Assembly (NCBI RefSeq): GCF_002027705.1
Contig: NZ_MBTG01000009.1
Coordinates: 165,794 to 229,793 of the forward strand
DNA: 64,000 nucleotides
From: Paenibacillus ferrarius
Lineage (GTDB): Bacteria > Bacillota > Bacilli > Paenibacillales > NBRC-103111
Reading direction: 5' to 3'
Positions 17,901-24,390 of this stretch are shown here, piece by piece. Under the pieces are notes generated by a model. That model had not been told where the DNA came from and searched no databases. It saw only the letters and a list, made by a program, of their open reading frames with translations. Position numbers and translations under genes: made by a program. Position 1 is the stretch's first letter. Each line of letters opens with the position of its first letter.

Positions 17901-18516
17901 ATTTATCCTCGTACAAATATTGTCCTTCTCGGTACAAGTTGGAGATCCGCACAGGAACCTCATCGGACACGGCCTCAAGCTGCCATTGCGGACTGTCGAA
18001 AGCCGCATTGATATCGCTGCTCACCTGAGCAAAGCCAAGCTGGTCTTCTTCATGAATAAAGAAGTCCTGCGTGAGATCCGTTACACTCCGAATCGTGATA
18101 AAGTTCTCACTGGTCCCGTTCCTGAACTGCCACTGATCTGCAGTCGTGCTGACGGAAACCGCCGCGCTTCGCAAAGCATCTCTTCTAGCAACGCTGCTGC
18201 CCATCACGATAAAGTGGCCGGTTGAGCGGTTTTTGATCCGCTTGAAGCCGCTGTTGCCAGGTGCATCCTCGATCACCCAATGAGCGGTTTGATCTGACAA
18301 ACTCGTAATACCGTAACGAATCACGCCTGCTGCATCCTCGTATAAATAATTGCTCTGCCATTTGTTCTTAATTTTCACAAAAGCTGAGCTACTAGCCCCC
18401 TGTGCGCCTGTGCCATTCACCGCAGGGGCATCAGCCGCCAGTGCCGCGCCATTCTGAAAAGGCAGCATAAGCAGAATCGCCATCCAAATAAGAAGCAACC
18501 GTTTCCACTTCAACAT
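11977..18516 (-). CDS. Secreted SLH-anchored GH87-type alpha-1,3-glucanase with seven trefoil-like modules
   Basis: 2179 residues. Signal peptide 1-28. About 46-1070: seven tandem modules of roughly 145 residues with recurring YLYE, QWVIED and KRIKNRATGHY motifs, resembling beta-trefoil carbohydrate-binding units. About 1072-1210 and 1212-1360: two CBM6/35-like domains opening with YEAE. About 1370-1757: a parallel beta-helix starting ISDFGAVAGDGLDD and carrying ADGIN (D1541) and GDDGLAMWS (D1564, D1565), the acidic motifs of GH87 alpha-1,3-glucanases and mycodextranases. Then a Gly-rich linker (about 1780), a beta-rich domain, and three SLH motifs (about 1994-2179) that anchor the enzyme to the cell-wall surface. 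It probably digests fungal or bacterial alpha-1,3-glucan and feeds the importer encoded next to it. The promoter has activator-like and cre-like sites. Confidence 0.85.
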   Translation of the reverse strand: MLKWKRLLLIWMAILLMLPFQNGAALAADAPAVNGTGAQGASSSAFVKIKNKWQSNYLYEDAAGVIRYGITSLSDQTAHWVIEDAPGNSGFKRIKNRSTGHFIVMGSSVARRDALRSAAVSVSTTADQWQFRNGTSENFITIRSVTDLTQDFFIHEEDQLGFAQVSSDINAAFDSPQWQLEAVSDEVPVRISNLYREGQYLYEDKLTSEVKFAKLPMDDISTYWIIEHVQDGGSGVPIVRLRNQQSGHYITQGTLWAPIKSLPMAATTKNQWLMAAGTSDGWLTFSNVYAKGTDRIPGDPDEIDAGSQIYVLNTQFEDTSARSNNWSVLDRANAQWRIELVSELKPVRIANYTSEAVSDKYLYEEHGLVKYGAIASGTVTTSVYQWVVEDYNGKKRLRNVGTGHYMTEPNQAQPAAPLLSTSLNSGSTAGQWSIANSKTYDDYVTVQSTVYGNAYIHTSNHLGFAQSSLVSPDADAAQWLFEDPSVIAGVEQFVQITNAWNSLALFEDTDNNLKYGNVKEDDQRAQWVIEKFAGRKRIKNRATGHYINTENPVNGHLRVTPVEDSWRSAVWVIETINGNTKQIHSVNDANTDANHQKFINVQNLIKYAEYSEIPSSWQSKNWRFTPVTAGVPKPIRFKNKATNLYLYENADHVLKYGDKPDSDLSSLWFLNTSQNDANYKYLINAQSGSGVTLENVVPHIEQDSPPDSLITYSTIDANWKSANWSIDNASIPGYVMLKSGWTQAHYMYADVSQQDFKVSKLKGNDDSALFAMEIVTLPPNVPNGQKRIKNVDNGQYLYENSRGIVMYGSPAANDGYSHWIIEADNGVQRFKNAATGHYMLTSSAYEFISSSQAPDLQSSQWVIEDIAGAGKYWIRSHQADFDDEYLNVVNSAGYPERGLYARSAGGNEKKLQWTFEEVVLPQVKPDLTEQRYTDTGTPIIEDTGYIQLINKATKEAIQEVNGQVSTAALPNNAPSAQWIVQDYNGHKLIKNRASDHWLQAPQTADGAIGTGSDRNQLNSQWMIDDFLGYKLISSAAVPQIVFSDGSSVKQGVVDAKQAVAEWTFEPVRGDAIYEAENAFVGGGVQVAASSSSFTGSGYLDQFSAVGARAIIAVNAQEAASYQAAVRYLNTSTTNQTLSLLVNGLGLSQLTFEAGAGWQEKEVTLPLRAGYNSVSFEHLAGDSGMVAIDRLTVHDSVNKAYRGAIETYTTYEAEHGQTNGQLIGPSRIYRDLAAEASGRQAVKLDQTGQYVQFQLAKKANALVLRYSIPDSADGKGLEAKLGLYVNDVKVKDLDLTSKYAWEYGNYPWSNEPGQGSAHRFFDEIHTLIGNVEAGATIKLQKDSGNDASSYVIDFVEMEQAPEAYSQPSGFLSISDFGAVAGDGLDDSQALKAAIAAAKLQHKGVWIPAGVFELANNNGFIADDKKDGEEDTTKLFILDDVTIRGAGMWHTTLKGAKFFANGSHIGVYDLAIDGELNVRKDDAHTNAFEGAFGTGSTVQQVWIEHTKTGMWIARPQLSYGLNSDNFTNEFYVGGLRMRNLMADGINFSTNTKNSMVEQSHVRYAGDDGLAMWSTVIKGAYPDDYTDNNTFRFDTVQLPWLSNNMVVFGGKDNKMQDNILQDTIGLGGGIAVSTRFSPLTPFRGTTRVERNTLIRTGSRDAGLHANFGAIWVYADTKAIDSDVLIQDNIMLDNTYQGISIQGTSPVSKVAFKNNVIDGAGTNGFEVASTITGSVNVDNVIIRQARIQDVATSAGSNLTVVESGRGFSSIHPDQPTIPPVSSGGSGGGGGGFATIPNPTRISVADKWFTDAIADKQQTVTISSGSTSEAVEFEISLAALLKLYSALPDAHVSLQHLNATYELPADITSLLSPEAKLLDPSQSRLKVKIEKVNETDLAAIKQAAGKQDNELVGYPIRFELSLVNGDRTITLKQFGRIYVTRTITLDRVIDANTASAAIYHPETGEFQYVPAEFKAVNGQTEAAIHSTGNSIYTIIQHARSFGDLTGHWARKDIELLAAKHIVNGQTSSSFAPDQSVTRAEFAALLVRALGLSAGESVKTDFRDVSSKDWYYSNIQTAAEYALINGYEDQSFKPNQTVTREEMALMVVRAGKLRPTSGAVSSGRLAVYTDAASISSWAQDAFAQVVSSGIIQGKSASTLEPQALATRAESTVILHRLLQSMHLMN

Positions 18517-18564
18517 GACTCTTTAATACCTCCAATGGATAGATAAGATGAGTACCTGTCTTCC

Positions 18565-18593
18565 AGTATAGGAATGCGCTTTCACTTCAACAA
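18565..18593 (-). promoter_or_regulatory. Promoter of the GH87 gene, with cre-like sequence
   Basis: Minus strand -35 TTGTTG (18588-18593), 17-bp spacer, -10 TATACT (18565-18570). The spacer contains TGAAAGCGCATTCC, a partial match to the CcpA cre consensus, so glucose repression is possible. Confidence 0.55.
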
Positions 18594-18600
18594 TGTGTAA

Positions 18601-18619
18601 TATTATGGAAATCATGTCC
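18601..18619 (-). promoter_or_regulatory. Activator-like site, copy 1
   Basis: Minus strand GGACATGATTTCCATAATA, 7 bp upstream of the -35. It differs at two positions from the regulator-gene site. Confidence 0.6.
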
Positions 18620-18637
18620 AACATTACTTCTTTACGC

Positions 18638-18678
18638 AAAAACACCCATCCCCATCGTTTTTCGATGGGAACAGGTGT
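18638..18678 (-). terminator. Terminator of the old fuc operon
   Basis: Minus-strand stem ACACC.CCCATCG / CGATGG.GGGTGT followed by TTTTT; it lies just after the fucI remnant. Confidence 0.8.
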
Positions 18679-18699
18679 ATGGACATCCAGTCTTATTTC

Positions 18700-19394
18700 A
18701 TTTGCTGTTAAGGTATGTCCTGTCACGCTTTTCACAGCATCCGGACTCCAGTAGTGTCTTACATCAGCGAAGATTTGCGCTGTATTTGTAAGAGATTGCC
18801 AAATAACATAGCAACGCCGTTCAAGCTGTCGTTCTCTGTGGCAACCAGATAAGGGGCCCGCTTGCCGTTCCAATCAAACGAGGTATTCAAAATCGCTTCC
18901 ATGAAATCTCCGTTAGGGAAGTGATCTGTCCAATGGCGCTGACCTTGGAAGCCGGAAAGGGTCGCGTTATGTCCCAGCGCTTCTTCGCCAAACTGAAGCT
19001 CGGCGAGACGCGGATTACCGATCATCAGATCTCTGACGATCAAGGACATTTTCACAACCGTCTCCCAATCCTGGTCTTTCTTGGCTCTCGTCGTTTGAAT
19101 CTCGGGAGGATTCTTATCTGGTCCCTCAGCGCGCCAACGCCGGACTTCGCGAATTTGTCAGCCGCAGCTGCCGCTTCCGCAACACCACCGATACATGTGT
19201 CGGCAATAATACACTCTACAGGTTCACCGTTCGGATATTTCAACGTTTCGCTCAGCATCGCTGCGACAGCCTGTGCCATGTTCATCGTTTGCACTTCAAG
19301 AGACTCGCGAACACCTCTTCTTCTGCCGTCAATCGTTGGTCAGAATCCCGATTTTCGGGAAATCTTGCTTCCATCTGTGGTCACTGTTTGCCAT
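18700..19394 (-). pseudogene. fucI: L-fucose isomerase remnant
   Basis: Pieces of FucI are recognisable in order on the minus strand but in different frames. The start (DFPKIGI) is followed by a frameshift near 19335. Then come [20 protein letters not shown] and [17 protein letters not shown], a jump of probably over 200 codons, and [16 protein letters not shown] with [19 protein letters not shown]. Another frameshift near 18800 precedes [19 protein letters not shown] and GHTL, where similarity stops. The intact enzyme has about 590 residues and converts L-fucose to L-fuculose. A good AAGGAGG site survives before the ATG (19392-19394), so decay seems recent. It lies downstream of fucU in the same direction. 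Confidence 0.88.
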
Positions 19395-19486
19395 ATTCAT
19401 TCATCCTCCTTGGGTTAGGGGGGGCTACTTAAATCCTGCCGATTTCATCAGTACGATTGGCAACAATAGAGTTATCGGTAATTCTT

Positions 19487-19912
19487 TTAGTTCGAAATGA
19501 CACCTTTTTTCAAAATGATATTGGCGTACAGCGCCTTCTCGCTAGTCGCTACAATCGCATATGCTTTCTTGGCGCGTTCATAGAAGGCAAACCTTTCGAC
19601 ATATTCAATGGCTGGAGGTGCATGCTTCCCGATGAGTTCTTCGTATACGCCCCAAATCGGAGTTTCTACTTGATCTCCCGGAACGACAGCCATTAGCGCG
19701 ACAGGCTGTTCACTGTATGTATCGAGGGGATACAAGGATAAAACCGCTTCCAATAATTCCGGAACGCCATGCCCATCACAGCGCAGCAACCGGTTCGTAT
19801 GACTTGCCGCTGGGAAATTGCCATCCGCTAGGATGATTTCATCCCCATGCCCCATCTCCATTAGCACCTTCAAAAGCTCAGGCGACAGGATCGAAGGAAT
19901 ACCTTTCAGCAT
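19487..19912 (-). CDS. fucU: L-fucose mutarotase, RbsD/FucU family
   Basis: 141 residues, the normal FucU length. GHGDEIILADGNFPA near the N-terminus and the C-terminal ALYANIILKKG are family hallmarks; the catalytic His lies in MGHGD. FucU interconverts alpha and beta anomers of L-fucose in the cytoplasm. It appears intact and has a strong ribosome binding site (AAGGAGG), although the fucI gene downstream is broken. Transcription starts next to the LacI-type operator at 19939-19950, opposite the regulator gene. RbsD is the alternative, but the fucI neighbour decides for FucU. Confidence 0.88.
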   Translation of the reverse strand: MLKGIPSILSPELLKVLMEMGHGDEIILADGNFPAASHTNRLLRCDGHGVPELLEAVLSLYPLDTYSEQPVALMAVVPGDQVETPIWGVYEELIGKHAPPAIEYVERFAFYERAKKAYAIVATSEKALYANIILKKGVISN

Positions 19913-19938
19913 ATTCAGAACCTCCTTGATTAATATGT

Positions 19939-19950
19939 GTTATCGATAAC
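19939..19950. promoter_or_regulatory. LacI-type operator
   Basis: Perfect 12-bp palindrome GTTATCGATAAC directly downstream of the fucU -10, in the divergent region with the LacI-family gene. A weaker copy, GTTATCGGTAAT, occurs at 19471-19482 near the end of fucU. Confidence 0.6.
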
Positions 19951-19953
19951 TCA

Positions 19954-19982
19954 AAATTAACAATTTTATGCCTTGCTGTCAA
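19954..19982 (-). promoter_or_regulatory. fucU promoter
   Basis: Minus strand -35 TTGACA (19977-19982), 17-bp spacer, -10 TAATTT (19954-19959). Confidence 0.6.
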
Positions 19983-20001
19983 TCCTTAATTTCTATACAA
20001 T
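19973..20001 (+). promoter_or_regulatory. Promoter of the LacI-family gene
   Basis: Plus strand -35 TTGCTG (19973-19978), 17-bp spacer, -10 TACAAT (19996-20001). Its -35 overlaps that of the divergent fucU promoter. Confidence 0.55.
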
Positions 20002-20036
20002 AGACAAATAGAAAGACACGAAAAGGTGACGTAACG

Positions 20037-21053
20037 ATGATTACAATCTATGATATCGCTGAAAAAGCCGGCGTCTCGGCCATGACCGTCTCTCGCGTCA
20101 TTAACCACACAGGACGAATCAGCGAGGCTACACGCAAGCGGGTGCGCAAAGTTATGGAAGATCTCAACTATATTCCAAACTCGATGGCGCGCAGCTTAGT
20201 TCTTCAGAAGACGAACATTCTTTCTTTGCTTATTACGGATATTACGAATCCGTTCTATACAACGCTTGCCCGCGGTGCAGAGGATGCGGCGCTGCGCGCG
20301 GGGTACCGCTTGCTTTTTGCCAATAGCGACGAGGATTACGCCAAAGAAAAAGGATACGTGGAGATGATTCTTTCCACGCGTGTGGATGGCGTGCTGTTCG
20401 CGCCAACCGGCGACCAATCGCTCGAGAATTTGCAGCAGCTCCAGAAGCACCAAATCCCCTTCGTCGTCTTGGATCGGGAAATACCCGAAATCGAGGCGGA
20501 TCTCGTGCTGGGCGACAGCAAAGAAGGAGCTCGCAAGCTTGTTGATCATCTAATTGGCTTGGGCCATCGCCGCATCGCTTTAATCAATGGTTCGCCGGAT
20601 GTGTCTACAGCCCGCTTGCGCTATACCGGCTATCGCGAAGCCCATTTGCTAAGCGGCTTGCCTGTCGAGGATTCCTTAGTCGTCCATCTGAATTACCGCG
20701 ACTTCCATGACGAGACCGCGCTTGATGCGCTGCTGCATCACGAGAATCCACCAACCGCTATCTTCGCGGCCAACAATATGCTGGCTGTAGGCATTATCCA
20801 ATCGCTGCGCCACCGCGGCCTGCAAGTTCCGGGAGATATTTCGGTTGTTTGCTTTGACGATTTTGGCCCGGTAGACGCCATCACCCCCTTTTTGACAGTG
20901 GCCTCCCAACCCGCTTATCAATTTGGCTTGCTGGGCATGCAGCTGCTCATCGACCGGATCGAAGGGGATTCCGCGCAGGAGCATCGCAAGATGATTCTGC
21001 CCTCAGAGCTTTTAATTCGCGCATCGACACAACCGCCTAAGGAGAACCGATAA
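20037..21053 (+). CDS. LacI-family transcriptional regulator
   Basis: 338 residues. The N-terminal helix-turn-helix (MITIYDIAEKAGVSAMTVSR) and hinge helix (NSMARSL) are followed by a sugar-binding core (about 62-335) with typical motifs such as ITDITNPFYTTLARGAED and ISVVCFDDFGPVDAITP. It is transcribed divergently from fucU, with a palindrome GTTATCGATAAC in between that it probably binds as a repressor. The effector is presumably L-fucose or a derivative, judged only from the neighbours. The protein looks intact although the fucose isomerase gene it would control is broken. Confidence 0.9.
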   Translation: MITIYDIAEKAGVSAMTVSRVINHTGRISEATRKRVRKVMEDLNYIPNSMARSLVLQKTNILSLLITDITNPFYTTLARGAEDAALRAGYRLLFANSDEDYAKEKGYVEMILSTRVDGVLFAPTGDQSLENLQQLQKHQIPFVVLDREIPEIEADLVLGDSKEGARKLVDHLIGLGHRRIALINGSPDVSTARLRYTGYREAHLLSGLPVEDSLVVHLNYRDFHDETALDALLHHENPPTAIFAANNMLAVGIIQSLRHRGLQVPGDISVVCFDDFGPVDAITPFLTVASQPAYQFGLLGMQLLIDRIEGDSAQEHRKMILPSELLIRASTQPPKENR

Positions 21054-21054
21054 A

Positions 21055-21366
21055 TTGAATACACATGTAGAGCAAGCCTTGCTTGCAACATTAGCCAACT
21101 GGAAGGCCATGACTGCCTACCAAAGCGATGAACAGGAAGCCGTTGCGGATCAATTCCAATCGTCCTTCTATGTTTTCATTGATGCGCTCCGCGAATGGGT
21201 GCTTGCCCTAGACCCCAAACCACGGACTCTCGATGATCTAATGGCCTTGGATACTATGCAGGAGATTGCCGAGCGGCTCCCTGGCCCGCTGCTTTTGAAT
21301 TTCGAAACCGAAGCCGAGTTGATCATGGACAACGAGCTGCGTGTTGATGAGGACAGCTATGATTGA
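21055..21366 (+). CDS. Hypothetical protein after the LacI-family gene
   Basis: 103 residues from a TTG start, one base after the LacI-family stop codon, with AAGGAG 10 bp upstream at the end of that gene; the two are likely cotranscribed. The sequence is acidic and soluble (LDDLMALDTMQEIAERLPGP, then LLLNFETEAELIMD), with no signal peptide or membrane segment. I do not recognise a family. Confidence 0.6.
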   Translation: MNTHVEQALLATLANWKAMTAYQSDEQEAVADQFQSSFYVFIDALREWVLALDPKPRTLDDLMALDTMQEIAERLPGPLLLNFETEAELIMDNELRVDEDSYD

Positions 21367-21414
21367 GGTGGCGGATTTGGTTTTGGTTTAGTTTTGGCTC
21401 CCCGTCACCCCCAA

Positions 21415-21600
21415 AGGGAACTGTGATCCTCTATTTCGTGCAAAACCGCCCATTTTCATGGCGTAAGGGAACTACGTTCCTCTATTTCACGATTTCAGCC
21501 CCCTTCAAGGGGGCAAACGCTCAAATAGCGTATCTCAGTTCCCTCTCACTCCCCTTTCATCCCATTTACGCACAAATAGCGTACCATAGTTCCCTTTCAC
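21415..21600. repeat. Dispersed GGGAACT repeats, cluster 2
   Basis: Two direct copies (about 21417 and 21469; GGGAACTACGTTCCTCTATT form) followed by two inverted copies (about 21523 and 21571; AAATAGCGTATCTCAGTTCC form), each about 50 bp apart. Same family and order as 3558-3740. Confidence 0.65.
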
Positions 21601-21619
21601 TCGTCACTCAGCCCTCTCT

Positions 21620-22260
21620 GCCCATGCATTCCCGCTAACTAGTGCTTTCCTACTCATCATCATCCATCCATCCCTCTCTCTGTCACGCAATTTACGCTCT
21701 CTAGTACCTTCCCACTCATCAGCTACTCTCTCCCACACATTTTCTGCTCACTAGCACCTTACTACTCATCAGCTACTCTCTCTGCCACACATTTTCTGCT
21801 CACTAGCACCTTACTACTCATCAGCTACTCTCTCTGCCACACATTTTCTGCTCTCTAGTACCTTCCCACTCATCATCTACCCTCACTGCCACGCAATTTC
21901 TGCTCTCTGGTACCTTCCCACTAATCATTTACTCTCTCTACCACGCAATTTCTGCTCTCTATTTCCTTACAACTCATCAGCCACACTCTCTCCCACACAA
22001 TTTCTGCTCACTAGCACCTTACTACTCATCAGCTACTCTCTCTGCCACACATTTTCTGCTCTCTAGTACCTTCCCACTCATCATCTACCCTCACTGCCAC
22101 GCAATTTCTGCTCTCTAATACCCTCCCAATCATCATCTACTCTCTCTGCCATACAATTTCCGCTCTCTAATTTCCTCTCACTCACCTCTCAGCCCCGCTT
22201 CCACACAATTGCTGCTCTCTAGTGCCTTCCCACTCACGAATCCCAATCTCCATCCACTTC
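21620..22260. repeat. 52-bp tandem repeat array, about 12 copies
   Basis: Pyrimidine-rich plus strand. The landmark TTTCTGCTC recurs at 21741, 21793, 21845, 21897, 21949, 22001, 22053, 22105, 22157 and 22209, exactly 52 bp apart; a less regular copy begins near 21691 (50 bp) and another near 21630. Units share CTAGTACCTTCCCACTCATC and CTCTCTGCCACACA with scattered substitutions but almost no length change. I see no gene in 21367-22421. Confidence 0.92.
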
Positions 22261-22324
22261 CATACTGCCGCCCCTCAACTCCCTCTTATTAAGCAATTCC
22301 CTTTCAGCAGCACCACGTGTATAC

Positions 22325-22377
22325 AAAAAAAGAACCATCAGCGCCCGTGTATTCCACGAAGCGGCTATGGTTCTTTC
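22325..22377. terminator. Terminator after the VOC gene
   Basis: Long imperfect stem AAAGAACCAT...ATGGTTCTTT with T/A tracts on both sides; it ends minus-strand transcription from 22422. Confidence 0.8.
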
Positions 22378-22421
22378 TAATACTACGGCTCAAAAGCCCT
22401 CAACACCTGCCGGGTCCTTCC

Positions 22422-22775
22422 CTACTCCGCATGAGCTAGGATGTTGATTAGCTTGCCGAACGGGTCGCGGACATAGAAGCGGCGCACACCCCACGGCTCA
22501 TTAACGGGACCATACAGGATCGGAACCCCAGCCTCCCGCATACGCGCGAAAGCAGCATCGACATCGTCAACTTCGATTGACAAATCTGGTGTTGGCGACC
22601 CAGACCCTCCCTGAGAAGCAAAGCTAACTTGGACGCTCATCTCTTCACTAGAGCCATAAGTTGCGATCCATCCATGATCCATAAGAATATCCAGCCCGAG
22701 TATATCTTGGTAAAAGCTTTTTGCTTCCTTCACATCCTGCGTCTCAATATTCGCAACAATACGCGTGACCTTCAC
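22422..22775 (-). CDS. VOC-superfamily (glyoxalase/bleomycin-resistance fold) protein
   Basis: 117 residues from a GTG at 22775 (KVTRIVANIET), chosen because AGGAGAGGGA lies just upstream and the length fits the family; an ATG at 22832 would add an unrelated extension. It shows paired beta-alpha-beta-beta-beta units: AKSFYQDILGLDILMDHGW, then PDLSIEVDDVDAAFARMREA and the ending VRRFYVRDPFGKLINIL. VOC proteins are metal-dependent enzymes or resistance proteins; the substrate is not evident. It is the last gene before a strong terminator. Confidence 0.85.
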   Translation of the reverse strand: MKVTRIVANIETQDVKEAKSFYQDILGLDILMDHGWIATYGSSEEMSVQVSFASQGGSGSPTPDLSIEVDDVDAAFARMREAGVPILYGPVNEPWGVRRFYVRDPFGKLINILAHAE

Positions 22776-22800
22776 CGCTAATCCCTCTCCTCTCAGTTGC

Positions 22801-22850
22801 AAAAAAGACCTCCATCCCCAGGCTTGGAACACACGGAGTAGAGGCTTTCT
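22801..22850 (-). terminator. Terminator between the membrane-protein gene and the VOC gene
   Basis: Minus-strand stem CCTC..CC / GG..GAGG followed by TTTTTT. Confidence 0.65.
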
Positions 22851-22871
22851 TGGTGGCTTTGTAAATTCGGC

Positions 22872-23381
22872 TTACACCGTTTTATCTACAAAAGAAATCT
22901 GGTTCTGTTCGGCGAATTTCTTCAATCTTCCCGCCATTGCCGCCACGTCGAACCGATTCAACGTTTTGGTATATACCCAGCGCGGTGACTTGCCATTCAA
23001 GTCAATAATGACTTGCCCCGGCGAATAAACAATTTCTTTGATATGACTTGGCGTCAGCACAAGCTCCCTGGCCAGCCCTCTCTTGGAAAGGCTTGTCTTC
23101 GAAACTTTCAAATAAGGCCGACGAACAAAATAGATAAAAATACCAACAACCAAATAAGCGGAAGTCGTATACCAATACATGGTATCACCATCTGTTTTCG
23201 TCAACGTGGCGAGCAAAAAGATCGAAATCAGTATAAAAAACAGCGCAAGCATAATGCTGCGGCCTTTAAATACTTCAGGGCGATCCGGATCTGTGGAAAT
23301 AGGCGCAATGCCCTTTTTGGAGCGATCCTTGTTGATTTTTTTCGAGTTTTTACTAACCATTCTTTCCCACTTGCGAGACAT
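22872..23381 (-). CDS. Hypothetical membrane protein with two membrane segments
   Basis: 169 residues. A lysine-rich N-terminal tail (1-40) is followed by membrane segments at about 43-60 (SIMLALFFILISIFLLA) and 70-88 (TSAYLVVGIFIYFV). A cytoplasmic C-terminal domain of about 75 residues (LTPSHIKEIVYSPGQVIIDL) resembles PH-like folds seen in small bacterial membrane proteins. The start follows GAGGAG. I do not recognise a named family; it probably has no operon partner besides the VOC gene behind a terminator. Confidence 0.7.
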   Translation of the reverse strand: MSRKWERMVSKNSKKINKDRSKKGIAPISTDPDRPEVFKGRSIMLALFFILISIFLLATLTKTDGDTMYWYTTSAYLVVGIFIYFVRRPYLKVSKTSLSKRGLARELVLTPSHIKEIVYSPGQVIIDLNGKSPRWVYTKTLNRFDVAAMAGRLKKFAEQNQISFVDKTV

Positions 23382-23419
23382 TCATTTCACTCCTCAACAT
23401 ATCTGCTTTGCTTTTTGCT

Positions 23420-24265
23420 TCATTTCAACACCCTTGTTAACACACCTTCATACCACTTCCATGGCAAAAGACTTCTTGCCCGCAGCCCCAGTTTCACGCC
23501 CCGCCCCATCGGATATCGCAGCTTAGGACGAGGGTTGTCCACAATCCTGACGATTTGGTCAGCGACTTCCTGCGGATCAGGCGCATGGGCTGCGGCTTTG
23601 CGAGAATAGATCAGCATTCGGCTGAGCGGCTTCCAGTACGGAGATTCCTCCGTGGTATGAACAGCATCGAATCCTTTTCGCCAAATCTCGGTTTTGTAAG
23701 CGCCAGGCTCCACCAGTACGACACGGACACCAAAAGGCTGCATTTCTAAGCGAAGCGACTCGCTAAAGCCTTCAATCGCAAATTTCGATGCACTGTATGG
23801 CGCATAACCGGGAAAAGCGGAGAGCCCGCTCACGCTGCTTAGATTCACAATACAGCCGGATTTCTGTACGCGCATGTGAGGAAGGACGGCTTGCGTCATC
23901 GCGATGACGCCGAATACATTCGTTTCGAACTGCGCTCTCCACGCGTCCATTGGCACATCTTCCACATAGCCGCCAACAGCAAAACCTGCATTGTTGATAA
24001 GCGCATCCATTCTTCCATACGTATACATGATATCAGAAACCGCCTGTTCAATCGAGCTATGATTGGTCACATCAATCTGCACCGTCTCCAAGCTGCCCTT
24101 GACGTGAGCTTGTTCCGCTTGTTCGAGCAAAAGCCCGCTTTTGCCAAGATCACGCATAGACGCAACAACCTGATACCCATTTCGAGCTAAAGCGATAGCT
24201 GTCAATAAACCAAATCCACTCGACGCACCTGTCACAAGCGCGACAGGCTTGCTAAAATGATCCAT
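23420..24265 (-). CDS. Short-chain dehydrogenase/reductase
   Basis: 281 residues from the ATG at 24265, 6 bp after GGAGG. Classical SDR features are present: the cofactor loop TGASSGFG (about 11-18), NNAGFAVGG, the catalytic Ser in NLSSVSG, and YSASK with the catalytic Tyr and Lys. The region after the active site (VEPGAYKTEIWRKGF) resembles SDR enzymes acting on steroid- or lipid-like alcohols, but the substrate is unknown. It uses NAD(P)H in the cytoplasm. It stands alone with no pathway neighbours. Confidence 0.9.
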   Translation of the reverse strand: MDHFSKPVALVTGASSGFGLLTAIALARNGYQVVASMRDLGKSGLLLEQAEQAHVKGSLETVQIDVTNHSSIEQAVSDIMYTYGRMDALINNAGFAVGGYVEDVPMDAWRAQFETNVFGVIAMTQAVLPHMRVQKSGCIVNLSSVSGLSAFPGYAPYSASKFAIEGFSESLRLEMQPFGVRVVLVEPGAYKTEIWRKGFDAVHTTEESPYWKPLSRMLIYSRKAAAHAPDPQEVADQIVRIVDNPRPKLRYPMGRGVKLGLRARSLLPWKWYEGVLTRVLK

Positions 24266-24344
24266 AGCCGCCCTCCAAATTTCTCTCATTCCTTCATATT
24301 CCCATACTCCTCACACAATGTCGATATGCAAAAGAATTTCCACA

Positions 24345-24377
24345 CCAAAAAGCCGGAGCGCTGCCGCCCCGGCCCTT
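24345..24377 (-). terminator. Terminator after the beta-helix gene
   Basis: Minus-strand stem GGGCCGG.GCG / CGC.CCGGC followed by TTTTT. Confidence 0.8.
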
Positions 24378-24390
24378 CCCTATGATGCCA

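Noticed and set aside
21620..22260. CRISPR array
   Set aside because: The 52-bp units are contiguous similar sequence along their whole length, without unique spacers and without cas genes nearby.
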